From contig ONLD01000013.1 in the NCBI GenBank assembly GCA_900318565.1, positions 1 to 38,254 of the forward strand: a stretch of DNA of 38,254 nt, given 5' to 3'. The notes below the pieces were generated by a model, which searched no databases, was not told the DNA's origin, and saw nothing but the letters and a program-made list of their open reading frames with translations. The position numbers and the translations under genes were made by a program. Each line of letters starts with the position of its first letter. Position 1 is the first letter of the stretch. This DNA is from an uncultured Bacteroidales bacterium. Its GTDB lineage: Bacteria; Bacteroidota; Bacteroidia; Bacteroidales; UBA932. Positions 8,162-15,105 of this stretch are shown here, one piece after another.

Positions 8162-8812
8162 ATGGTCCACGCCTCCGAGTTCATCCTTCTCCAGGGCACC
8201 AAAGTGGGCGAAAAGTCCCTGGTGCTCCACACCCTGAGCCGCCGGTGGGGACGGCGCAGTTTCCTCACGAGCGTGGGCAGGAAGAGCCCTATGGCCCTTT
8301 TCCTGCCGCTCTCGCTGCTTGAAGGAGAGGTGATCGAGAACGCCAGGTCGGAGCTGTGGCGCCTGCGCGAAATCAGCGCCGCGCATCCCCTTGGCGGCAT
8401 CAGGGGGGACCTGCACAAAAACACTATGACGCTCTTCCTCAGCGAAGTGCTCTACCGCACTGTCCGGGACGGCGAAGGGGACGAAGAGCTTTACGACTGG
8501 TGCAGGCGCAGCATATTGACGCTGGATGCGCTGGAGACGGATTTTTCCAATTTCCACCTGCGGTTCCTGCTGGAATTCGCCACGGTGATGGGCTTTTCCC
8601 CCAGCGCAGAAGACCTCGCGCCTTTCGCCGGCGAGCATTTCTCAAAAGTGCAGCAGTTGCTGAAAGGCAGCGCCGCGGATTCTCTGCTCGTGCCAATGAA
8701 CGGAGCCGAGCGTAATGAGGTGGCCTCGCTGCTCCTTGACTACATAGGCTGGCACACCGAGACCAAGATTGCGGTCCGGTCGCTGGGTGTGTTGAGGGAG
8801 CTGTACAAATAA
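8162..8812 (+). CDS. recO: DNA repair protein RecO
   Basis: 216 aa, slightly short for the family. The N-terminal OB-fold region reads EFILLQGTKVGEKSLVLHTLSRRWGRRSFL, matching the start of Bacteroidota RecO proteins. The rest is the helical domain with LFLSEVLYRTVRD and DALETDFSNFHLRFLLEFATVMGF. RecO works with RecR to load RecA onto SSB-coated single-stranded DNA. It starts 6 bp after the kinase stop and ends 4 bp before the convergent uvrA stop. The usual zinc-finger cysteines of the C-terminal region are not evident. Confidence 0.85.
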   Translation: MVHASEFILLQGTKVGEKSLVLHTLSRRWGRRSFLTSVGRKSPMALFLPLSLLEGEVIENARSELWRLREISAAHPLGGIRGDLHKNTMTLFLSEVLYRTVRDGEGDEELYDWCRRSILTLDALETDFSNFHLRFLLEFATVMGFSPSAEDLAPFAGEHFSKVQQLLKGSAADSLLVPMNGAERNEVASLLLDYIGWHTETKIAVRSLGVLRELYK

Positions 8813-8816
8813 GCCT

Positions 8817-11561
8817 CTAAAGCATATCCCGCAGATACGGTCCCGTCACTGAAGCAGGGTCGGCGGCAATCTGCTCCGGGGTCCCCTTCGCCACCACGCG
8901 CCCGCCGCCGCGTCCGCCTTCCGGACCCATATCCAGAATATAGTCCACGCTCTTCAGGATGTCGGGGTTGTGCTCAATAATAATGACTGTATTCCCCTGG
9001 TCCACAAGCTTCTGCAGGACTTCGAGCAAGGTCTTTATGTCTTCGAAATGCAGGCCGGTGGTCGGCTCGTCCAGCATATACAGGGTGTTGCCGGTGGCTT
9101 TGCGGAACAGCTCGGCCGCCAGTTTCATACGCTGGCTCTCGCCGCCGGAAAGGGTCACTGAAGACTGTCCCAGATGCACATAGCCCAGGCCAACGTCCAC
9201 GAGCGCCTTCAGCTTGGGGGCGATTTTGGGATGGGACTTGAAGAATTCGTAGGCCTCCGAAATGGGCATATCCAGCACCTCGCTGATGTTCTTCCCCTTG
9301 TAATGCACCGCAAGGGTGTCTTCCTTGTAGCGCTTGCCGCGGCAGGCGTCGCAGGGCACCGTCACCGACGGCAGGAAGTTCATTTCCACCACTTTAAGCC
9401 CGGCGCCTTTGCACTCTTCGCAGCGGCCGCCGGCCACGTTGAACGAGAACCGGCCCGCCTTGAAGCCGCGCACCTTGGCGTCAGGGGTCTCCTCGAAGAG
9501 ACGGCGGATGTCGTCGAATACGCCGGTGAAGGTGGCGGGATTGGAGCGGGGCGAGCGCCCGATGGGGCTCTGGTTGATTTCTATGACCTTGTCTATGTTC
9601 TCGACGCCCTCTATGTCCCTGTAAGGCAACGGCTTCTGCTTGAGGTGGTAGAAGCGTCCCTTGAGGATGGGCATCAGGGTCTCGTTGACGAGCGAACTCT
9701 TGCCGCTGCCCGACACGCCGCTGACGCCGATGAAGCACCCGAGCGGGAAGCTGACGTCGATGTCCTTGAGGTTGTTGCCGGATGCGCCGCGTATGGTAAG
9801 CATCTTCCCCGAGCCGGGACGGCGCACCGCAGGCACTTCGATTTTGCGCTTGCCCAGCAGGTAGGAGGCCGTGACCGAATCGCCGCAGATCTTGTCTGCA
9901 GGGCCGTTGTAACACAGCCGTCCGCCAAGTACGCCGGCGCCGGGACCGATGTCCACGAGGTGGTCGGCGCTGCGCATCGTCTCCTCGTCGTGCTCCACTA
10001 CGATGACGGTGTTGCCCTCGTCGCGCAGCTTCTTCAGCGAGGCTATGAGCTTGCGGTTGTCGCGCTGGTGCAGGCCGATGGACGGCTCGTCGAGTATGTA
10101 AATCACGCCCACAAGCTTGGAGCCGATCTGCGTGGCGAGGCGGATACGCTGGCTCTCGCCGCCGGAGAGGGATGCCGTGGCACGGTCCAGCGATAGGTAC
10201 TCAAGTCCCACGTCCACAAGGAATTGCAGCCTGTCGGAAAGCTCCCGCAGCACGTCCCGTGCCACCGCTTTCCCGCGCCCGGTGAGTTTACCTTGCAGGG
10301 AGTGGACCCAGGCAAGCAGGTCGGTGATTTCGAGCGTGGAGACCTCGGCGATAGTGCGGCCGTCGATCTTGAAGCAGGAGGTCTCCTCCTTGAGGCGCGT
10401 GCCGTGGCACTGCGGGCACACGATGCGGTCCTCGACGTCTTCGACGACGCCTTCCCAGGTCGCCATCTGCGTGAGGCTGCCTTCACCTATGCGGTACAGG
10501 TCGTCGGAGCCGTACACTATCTGCGAGACGAACTCCTGAGGCAGCACTTCGATGGGGTCGTAGAGGGAGCAATTGTGCTTCCGCGCCATTGCACGCACGA
10601 TTTCGAACTTGCGGTTGTCCCTTACGCGGCCGAGCGGCACGATGCCTCCTTCGGCTACGGACATACGCGGGTCAGGGATGATGGTCTCCAGGCTCACGTC
10701 GGGCACGGATCCAAGGCCCTTGCAGTAAGGGCAGCAGCCTTCGGGCGAGTTGAAGGAGAAGCTGTGCGGAGCGGGCTCCTGGAGCGACACGCCCGATTCC
10801 GGGTCCACGAGGTGCTTGGAAAAGTGGCGCAGGGACCCGTCTTCCACGTTCAGCACCGCCACGGAGCCTTTGCCGATTCCGATGGCGTTCGACACTGAGC
10901 GGCGCACGCGAGCCTCGTCGCCCTCGCCGGGCTTGAGCTTGTCCACTACGAGTTCTATGAAATGGGCCTTATAGCGGTCCAGGGCGTCGATTTCGGCAAG
11001 TTCGGAGATTTCCCCGTCGATGCGGATCTGGGTGTAGCCGCGGCGGCGCATCTGCTCGAAAAGCTCGCGGTAATGGCCCTTGCGACCGCGCACCAACGGG
11101 GCGAGCACTATGCACTTCTTGCCGCTGTATTCCGACATTATCAGGTCCACAATCTGGGCGTCGGTGTAGCGCACCATCTCTTTGCCGCTGACGGGAGAAT
11201 AGGCGGTCGAGGCCTTGGCATAGAGCAGGCGGAGGAAGTCGTAGATTTCCGTGATGGTGCCGACCGTGGAGCGCGGGTTGGCGCTGGTGGTCTTCTGCTC
11301 TATGGCGATGATTGGGCTCAGGCCGTCGATGCTTTCCACGTCGGGCTTCTCCAGGATGCCCATAAAGTGCTTGGCATAAGGAGAAAGGGTGTTCATATAG
11401 CGGCGCTGTCCCTCGGCATAGATGGTATCGAACGCCAGCGAGCTCTTGCCGCTGCCGCTCAGACCCGTGATGACAACATATTTGCCCCGGGGGATGTCCA
11501 CGTCGATGTTTTTCAGGTTGTGCGCCCTCGCGCCCCGTATCTTGATGACTTCTTCTGCCAT
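8817..11561 (-). CDS. uvrA: Excinuclease ABC subunit A
   Basis: 914 aa, close to full family length. There are two ABC ATPase modules: Walker A GLSGSGKS at residues 33-40 and a second GVSGSGKSSLV in the C-terminal half. Both LSGGESQR signatures are present. Zinc-binding cysteine pairs are visible in CCPYCKGLG/CPQCHGTR and in GRCEECKGAG/PCDACRGKRY. It recognises bulky DNA lesions and loads UvrB in nucleotide excision repair. It is monocistronic here, divergent from queC, and its 3' end abuts recO with a 4-bp gap and no terminator. The stop is TAG. Confidence 0.97.
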   Translation of the reverse strand: MAEEVIKIRGARAHNLKNIDVDIPRGKYVVITGLSGSGKSSLAFDTIYAEGQRRYMNTLSPYAKHFMGILEKPDVESIDGLSPIIAIEQKTTSANPRSTVGTITEIYDFLRLLYAKASTAYSPVSGKEMVRYTDAQIVDLIMSEYSGKKCIVLAPLVRGRKGHYRELFEQMRRRGYTQIRIDGEISELAEIDALDRYKAHFIELVVDKLKPGEGDEARVRRSVSNAIGIGKGSVAVLNVEDGSLRHFSKHLVDPESGVSLQEPAPHSFSFNSPEGCCPYCKGLGSVPDVSLETIIPDPRMSVAEGGIVPLGRVRDNRKFEIVRAMARKHNCSLYDPIEVLPQEFVSQIVYGSDDLYRIGEGSLTQMATWEGVVEDVEDRIVCPQCHGTRLKEETSCFKIDGRTIAEVSTLEITDLLAWVHSLQGKLTGRGKAVARDVLRELSDRLQFLVDVGLEYLSLDRATASLSGGESQRIRLATQIGSKLVGVIYILDEPSIGLHQRDNRKLIASLKKLRDEGNTVIVVEHDEETMRSADHLVDIGPGAGVLGGRLCYNGPADKICGDSVTASYLLGKRKIEVPAVRRPGSGKMLTIRGASGNNLKDIDVSFPLGCFIGVSGVSGSGKSSLVNETLMPILKGRFYHLKQKPLPYRDIEGVENIDKVIEINQSPIGRSPRSNPATFTGVFDDIRRLFEETPDAKVRGFKAGRFSFNVAGGRCEECKGAGLKVVEMNFLPSVTVPCDACRGKRYKEDTLAVHYKGKNISEVLDMPISEAYEFFKSHPKIAPKLKALVDVGLGYVHLGQSSVTLSGGESQRMKLAAELFRKATGNTLYMLDEPTTGLHFEDIKTLLEVLQKLVDQGNTVIIIEHNPDILKSVDYILDMGPEGGRGGGRVVAKGTPEQIAADPASVTGPYLRDML

Positions 11562-11590
11562 TGCTCTGCCCTGGTCCTTTTAATAATATG

Positions 11591-11598
11591 CAAAGATA
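11591..11598 (-). promoter_or_regulatory. -7 element of uvrA
   Basis: On the minus strand this reads TATCTTTG, a perfect TAnnTTTG, about 30 nt before the uvrA ATG. No convincing -33 TTTG is seen. It lies back to back with the queC -7 element, 13 bp apart. Confidence 0.6.
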
Positions 11599-11611
11599 GA
11601 AACAAAATTCT

Positions 11612-11619
11612 TATCTTTG
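11612..11619 (+). promoter_or_regulatory. -7 element of the queCDE operon, nearly leaderless
   Basis: TATCTTTG matches the TAnnTTTG consensus exactly and ends 6 nt before the queC ATG at 11626. If transcription starts four bases after the final G, the leader is about 3 nt. This leaves no room for a preQ1 riboswitch, which in other bacteria often controls queuosine genes. Confidence 0.65.
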
Positions 11620-11625
11620 CAGCCT

Positions 11626-12267
11626 ATGAGAGCAATCCTGATTTATTCCGGCGGACTGGACAGCACCACGCTCCTGTACGAATACAAAGACAGCATAGAA
11701 CTGGCCGTATCCTTCGACTACGGCGCCAAGCACAATTCCAAGGAGCTCGCTTTTGCCCGCGAGCACTGCAAGTTGCTGGGCATTCCGCACCGCATCATAC
11801 CCCTTGACTTCATCGGAAAGTATTTCCGGAGCGACCTTCTCCTCTCCGGAGGTGACATCCCAGAAGGCAATTATGCCGAGGACAATATGAAATCCACCGT
11901 GGTCCCCTTCCGCAACGGCATTATGCTGGCCGTTGCCGCAGGGCTGGCGGAGAGTTTCGAGATGGACACCGTCCTGCTCGCCAACCACGGCGGCGACCAC
12001 GCCATCTATCCCGACTGCCGGCCGGAGTTCATCGAAGCCTTCGACCGCGCAGCCTGCGCAGGCACCTACAACGGAGTGCGCATCGTCTCGCCCTACTGCA
12101 ACCTGACCAAGCGCGACATCGCCCTCCGCGGACGCAAGCTGGGCATCGACTATTCCCGCACCTGGTCCTGCTACAAGGGCGGCGAAAAGCACTGCGGCCG
12201 CTGCGGCACCTGCACCGAACGAAAAGAAGCCCTCGCAGGCTTCGACCCCACCGAATACGAAGAATAA
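11626..12267 (+). CDS. queC: 7-cyano-7-deazaguanine synthase QueC
   Basis: 213 aa. The PP-loop ATP pyrophosphatase motif SGGLDS is at residues 8-13, and the C-terminal zinc site uses Cys182, Cys190, Cys193 and Cys196 (CGRCGTC). QueC converts 7-carboxy-7-deazaguanine to preQ0 with ATP and ammonia. The ATG at 11626 was chosen because a perfect -7 promoter element ends 6 nt upstream; a TTG three codons earlier would overlap that element. It is the first gene of queC-queD-queE, the three enzymes that make preQ0 from the GTP-derived precursor. Confidence 0.95.
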   Translation: MRAILIYSGGLDSTTLLYEYKDSIELAVSFDYGAKHNSKELAFAREHCKLLGIPHRIIPLDFIGKYFRSDLLLSGGDIPEGNYAEDNMKSTVVPFRNGIMLAVAAGLAESFEMDTVLLANHGGDHAIYPDCRPEFIEAFDRAACAGTYNGVRIVSPYCNLTKRDIALRGRKLGIDYSRTWSCYKGGEKHCGRCGTCTERKEALAGFDPTEYEE

Positions 12268-12273
12268 GAGCCT

Positions 12274-12606
12274 ATGTATTACGTCTGCAAACGATTGGAA
12301 ATATCTGCAGCCCACTCCCTTATGCTTTCCTACGAGAGCAAGTGCGAGGACCTGCACGGCCACAACTGGATTGTCAAGATCTACTGCAAGTCCGAGGCCC
12401 TCAACCAGGACGGTATGGTCACGGACTTCACCCTTATCAAGAAGAAGATATCTTCGGCCCTGGACCACAAGAACCTCAACGACGTGCTCCCTATGAATCC
12501 CACGGCCTAGAACATCGCGCGCTGGATCTGCGACAACACCCCTAATGCATATAAAGTAGAGGTGTGGGAGTCGGAGATGAATATGGCCGCATACGAACGG
12601 GACTAG
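12274..12606 (+). pseudogene. queD: queD (6-carboxytetrahydropterin synthase) interrupted by an in-frame TAG
   Basis: Reading from ATG 12274, residues 1-78 are good QueD: zinc ligands His14, His28 and His30 (in LHGHN), the catalytic Cys24 and DHKNLND. Codon 79 is TAG (12508-12510). Without it the same frame runs on to the TAG at 12604-12606 as NIARWICDNTPNAY and ends EMNMAAYERD, giving a normal 110-residue QueD. The family has Glu at this point (NPTAENIA), so a single GAG to TAG change explains it. The downstream half shows no other damage and queE still starts on the original stop (TAGTG), so the change looks recent or is a sequencing error. TAG is an ordinary stop elsewhere in this window (uvrA, pbpC), which argues against recoding. 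Confidence 0.85.
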
Positions 12607-13178
12607 TGTACCGGGTCAACGAAATATTCTATTCGCTCCAGGGCGAGGGCTACTGGACGGGGACGCCTATGGTCTTCGTCCGGATGAGCGGCTGCAATCT
12701 CCGCTGCCCCTTCTGCGATACCGACCACGCGGCATTTTCCGAAATGAGCGCCACTCAGATTGTGGACGCGGTCCGGCAGGCCGGGGCGGATTGCCGGAGG
12801 GTTTGCCTTACCGGCGGCGAGCCGTCGCTGCAGCTGGACCCGGCACTGGTGGAGGCCCTGCATTCCGCAGGATTCCTCATCCACATCGAGACCAACGGCA
12901 CGAGGCCGCTTCCGGAAGGTCTGGACTGGATTACGCTCAGTCCCAAGGCCGATGTCCCCGGGATCAAGGGGGACGGGAGCGTCGTCCTCTCCGAAGCCGA
13001 TGAAGTCAAGGTCGTCTATCTGGGAGAGGACGTCGAAAAATGGGCCCTGATGCCCGCCCGCTGGCATTTCCTCCAGCCCTGCTCCTGCAGCAACACCTCC
13101 GAGGCCATCGACTACATCCTCCGCCACCCCCACTGGCGCCTCTCCCTCCAGACCCACAAATACCTCGACATCCGCTGA
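12606..13178 (+). CDS. queE: 7-carboxy-7-deazaguanine synthase QueE (radical SAM)
   Basis: 190 aa from the GTG at 12606, which overlaps the ancestral queD stop by one base (TAGTG). The frame is open to a GTG at 12564, but MYRVNEIFYSLQGEGYWTG is the conserved family N-terminus, so the later start is preferred. The radical-SAM CX3CX2C cluster site is Cys30, Cys34 and Cys37 (GCNLRCPFCDTDHA), with the glycine-rich LTGGEPSLQ motif after it. QueE converts 6-carboxytetrahydropterin, the QueD product, to 7-carboxy-7-deazaguanine. It is the last gene of the operon; the transcript continues through repeat array 1 to the terminator at 13651. Confidence 0.94.
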   Translation: MYRVNEIFYSLQGEGYWTGTPMVFVRMSGCNLRCPFCDTDHAAFSEMSATQIVDAVRQAGADCRRVCLTGGEPSLQLDPALVEALHSAGFLIHIETNGTRPLPEGLDWITLSPKADVPGIKGDGSVVLSEADEVKVVYLGEDVEKWALMPARWHFLQPCSCSNTSEAIDYILRHPHWRLSLQTHKYLDIR

Positions 13179-13197
13179 CCCCCGTCCCGGCCGCCCG

Positions 13198-13585
13198 CCG
13201 TGTGCAAAAGCGGCCGTTCCGCACACGGGACGCGGGAAATCGCGGCGGCCGGGTGTAAAAGCAGCCGTTCCGCACACGGGACGCGGGAAATCGCGGCCGC
13301 CGGGTGTAAAAGCAGCCGTTCCGCACACGGGACGCGGGAAATTGCGGCGGCCGGGTGTAAAAGCGGCCGTTCCGCACACGGGAGACGGAAAATTGCGGCG
13401 GCCGGGTGCAAAAGCGTCCGTTCCGCACACGGGACGCGGGAAATTGCGGCGGCCGGGTGTAAAAGGGGCCGTTCCGCACACGGGAGACGGAAAATTGCGG
13501 CAGCCGGGTGTAAAAGCGGCCGTTCCGCACACGGGAGACAGATAATTGCGGCCGCCGGGTGTAAAAGGGGCCGTTCCGCACACGG
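13198..13585 (+). repeat. Tandem array 1: eight copies of a 51-bp repeat
   Basis: Unit starts (GTGYAAAAG) fall exactly every 51 bp at 13202, 13253, 13304, 13355, 13406, 13457, 13508 and 13559, the last copy ending after 27 bp. Each unit has an invariant 15-bp core, CCGTTCCGCACACGG, at unit position 13. Before it is a variable triplet, and after it one of two spacer forms: a GACGCGGGAAAT type (copies 1-3 and 5) or a GAGACGGAAAAT type (copies 4, 6 and 7). Units end in a GCGGCNGCCGG block. The array opens with CCGTGTGC (13198) and closes with its reverse complement GCACACGG (13578-13585). As 51 is a multiple of three, long reading frames appear in most frames; I regard them as artefacts. Confidence 0.95.
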
Positions 13586-13650
13586 TCTGCCGTTACAGCC
13601 GGGTCCAGCGAAAAAATCGTAGAAAAGTTTATTGTTATTGCTGTCCTACA

Positions 13651-13681
13651 GGCCTCCGACGTGCGTCGAAGGCCGTTTTTT
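13651..13681 (+). terminator. Rho-independent terminator after queE and array 1
   Basis: The stem GGCCTCCGAC / GTCGAAGGCC (one internal mismatch) with loop GTGC is followed by GTTTTTT. It would end the queCDE transcript, so array 1 forms most of that mRNA's 3' untranslated region. The rest of the intergenic stretch, 13586-13650, holds nothing I recognise. Confidence 0.85.
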
Positions 13682-13723
13682 CATATAAGCGTTGCAAAAC
13701 GGATTAAAACGCTTATTTTTTCT

Positions 13724-13731
13724 CATCTTTG
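13724..13731 (+). promoter_or_regulatory. Possible -7 element of the Rpn-like nuclease gene
   Basis: CATCTTTG matches TAnnTTTG in all but the first base and would give a leader of about 18 nt before the ATG at 13753. No well-spaced TTTG is visible upstream. Confidence 0.45.
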
Positions 13732-13752
13732 CAGGGACCAAACAACACTGCT

Positions 13753-14640
13753 ATGAAAGACATCAACATTCCATGTGAAGAAGACGTCCAAATGAGGACT
13801 GAGAACATCCATTTCATCGACCTGCGCCTTGATTTCGCCTTCCGCCTCGTCTTCGGCCGGAAGGGCAACGAGGACCTCCTGCTCCGTCTGGTCAATGCCA
13901 TCCTGCCTGACCTCCACGCCGCTTCCGTAGAACTGTCCGGCGAGAATATGTCCCGCCTGCGGCGCGACGCCCGCGCTGCGGTCTTCGACATCCACTGCAA
14001 GACAGAGGCGGAGGAAGACATCATCATCGAGATGCAGTATCGCCACCAGGACGACTTCAACGACCGCCTCATCTTCTACTCCTCCTTCCCCATCTACAAC
14101 AGCCTCGCCTCCGGCACGGAGTCTTTCCGCTTCAAGCCGGTGTATATGATAGGCATCTCCGACTTCATCCTTCCTGAGGTGAAGCGCAACGAGGATGTCG
14201 TCAACTACTATCGCATCAAGAACCAGAAGCACGGCACGGCTCTCTCGGAGCGCCTGACGTATGTGACCGTGGAGCTGCCGAAGCTGAGGAAAAGGCTCGT
14301 GGACCTGAAGACGGAGCAGGATCTGCTGTTCTACGCGATCCGTCATATAGGCAATATGGATGAGATGCCGGAGCAATATAGCGGCAGCGGCTTGGAAAAG
14401 TTGTTCGAAATGTGTAGCTTCGCAGCTATGAGCATCGAAGAACAAGAAACCTATTTCGCCAACCTGATCAAGGAGATAGACTCCAAGAGCCAGTTGCGCA
14501 CTGCCCGTAACGAAGGGATTTCCGAAGGCAAAGAAGAAGCCAGGCTTGAGGCCGCCAAGAACTTGAAAGCCTTGGGCGTTAAAGAAGACATCATCTGCCA
14601 GGCCACAGGCCTCTCGGCAGAGACCGTCGCGTCACTATAG
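13753..14640 (+). CDS. PD-(D/E)XK nuclease-family transposase (Rpn-like)
   Basis: 295 aa. The N-terminal block FIDLRLDFAFRLVFGRKGNEDLL followed by LVNAIL is the opening signature of the PD-(D/E)XK nuclease/transposase family (Rpn, recombination-promoting nucleases). Likely active-site residues are Asp79 (AVFDIHCKT) and the Glu93-Met-Gln95 motif (IIIEMQYR). The C-terminus is Lys/Glu-rich and ends in a short helical segment (LGVKEDIICQATGLSAETVASL), as in relatives where such tails vary. The ATG at 13753 is preferred over an upstream TTG that overlaps the -7-like box. The gene lies alone between two arrays of the same 51-bp repeat. It also contains the only CATG tetranucleotide I found in the window (13772-13775). 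Its exact role is unknown. Confidence 0.85.
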   Translation: MKDINIPCEEDVQMRTENIHFIDLRLDFAFRLVFGRKGNEDLLLRLVNAILPDLHAASVELSGENMSRLRRDARAAVFDIHCKTEAEEDIIIEMQYRHQDDFNDRLIFYSSFPIYNSLASGTESFRFKPVYMIGISDFILPEVKRNEDVVNYYRIKNQKHGTALSERLTYVTVELPKLRKRLVDLKTEQDLLFYAIRHIGNMDEMPEQYSGSGLEKLFEMCSFAAMSIEEQETYFANLIKEIDSKSQLRTARNEGISEGKEEARLEAAKNLKALGVKEDIICQATGLSAETVASL

Positions 14641-14680
14641 GCTATTCAACCGGAGCATTACTTTCCCCTATTGGCGGTGG

Positions 14681-15038
14681 CCGTGTGCAAAAGGGGCCGT
14701 TCCGCACACGGGAGACGGAAAATTGCGGCGGCCGGGTGTAAAAGGGACCGTTCCGCACACGGGATGCGGGAAATTGCGGCGGCCGGGTGTAAAAGCGGCC
14801 GTTCCGCACACGGGACGCGGGAAATTGCGGCGGCCGGGTGTAAAAGGGGCCGTTCCGCACACGGGACGAGGGAAATCGCGGCGGCCGGGTGTAAAAGCGA
14901 CCGTTCCGCACACGGGACGAGGGAAATCGCGGCGGCCGGGTGCAAAAGCGGCCGTTCCGCACACGGGATGCGGGAAATTGCGGCCGCCGTGTGCAAAAGG
15001 GGCCGTTCCGCACACGGGAGACGGAAAATCGCGGCCGC
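14681..15038 (+). repeat. Tandem array 2: seven copies of the same 51-bp repeat
   Basis: Unit starts fall at 14685, 14736, 14787, 14838, 14889, 14940 and 14991, in the same orientation and phase as array 1, with the same invariant core CCGTTCCGCACACGG in every copy. Both spacer types found in array 1 recur here: the GAGACGGAAAAT type in copies 1 and 7, and GACGCGGG, GATGCGGG or GACGAGGG variants in copies 2-6. The array opens with CCGTGTGC, as array 1 does, 41 bp after the nuclease gene stop, and ends 17 bp before the promoter of the next gene. The 14641-15105 stretch holds no other recognisable feature besides that promoter. Confidence 0.95.
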
Positions 15039-15054
15039 GAAACGCACTTTTTTC

Positions 15055-15085
15055 TTTGCGGCTTCGTAAATAAAAAGTATATTTG
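15055..15085 (+). promoter_or_regulatory. Promoter of the SGNH hydrolase-amidotransferase pair
   Basis: TTTG (15055-15058), a 19-bp spacer and TATATTTG (15078-15085) fully match the Bacteroidota consensus. The predicted leader before the ATG at 15106 is about 17 nt. Confidence 0.8.
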
Positions 15086-15105
15086 CGATACTAACAACAC
15101 GTAAT

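Noticed and set aside
11620-11625. preQ1 riboswitch before queC
   Set aside because: Only 6 nt separate the -7 box from the ATG, too little for any leader RNA structure.
12274-12606. TAG recoded as a sense codon in queD
   Set aside because: TAG serves as the normal stop of uvrA, pbpC, rsgA and the nuclease gene in this window, and of queD itself at 12604.
13200-13622. Long open frames with 17-residue repeats (CKSxRSAHGTREIAAAG type) through array 1
   Set aside because: The unit is 51 bp, a multiple of three, so any frame without a stop in the unit stays open. Most frames on both strands are open, with no promoter or start context tied to any of them.
13586-14684. One original repeat array split by insertion of the nuclease gene
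   Set aside because: The junctions do not rejoin: array 1 stops just after the core and array 2 opens with the CCGTGTGC start form, and a terminator stands between. Both look like arrays with their own start.
13198-15038. CRISPR array
   Set aside because: Units are contiguous 51-mers that differ by small substitutions, with no unique spacers of phage-like sequence and no cas genes in the window.
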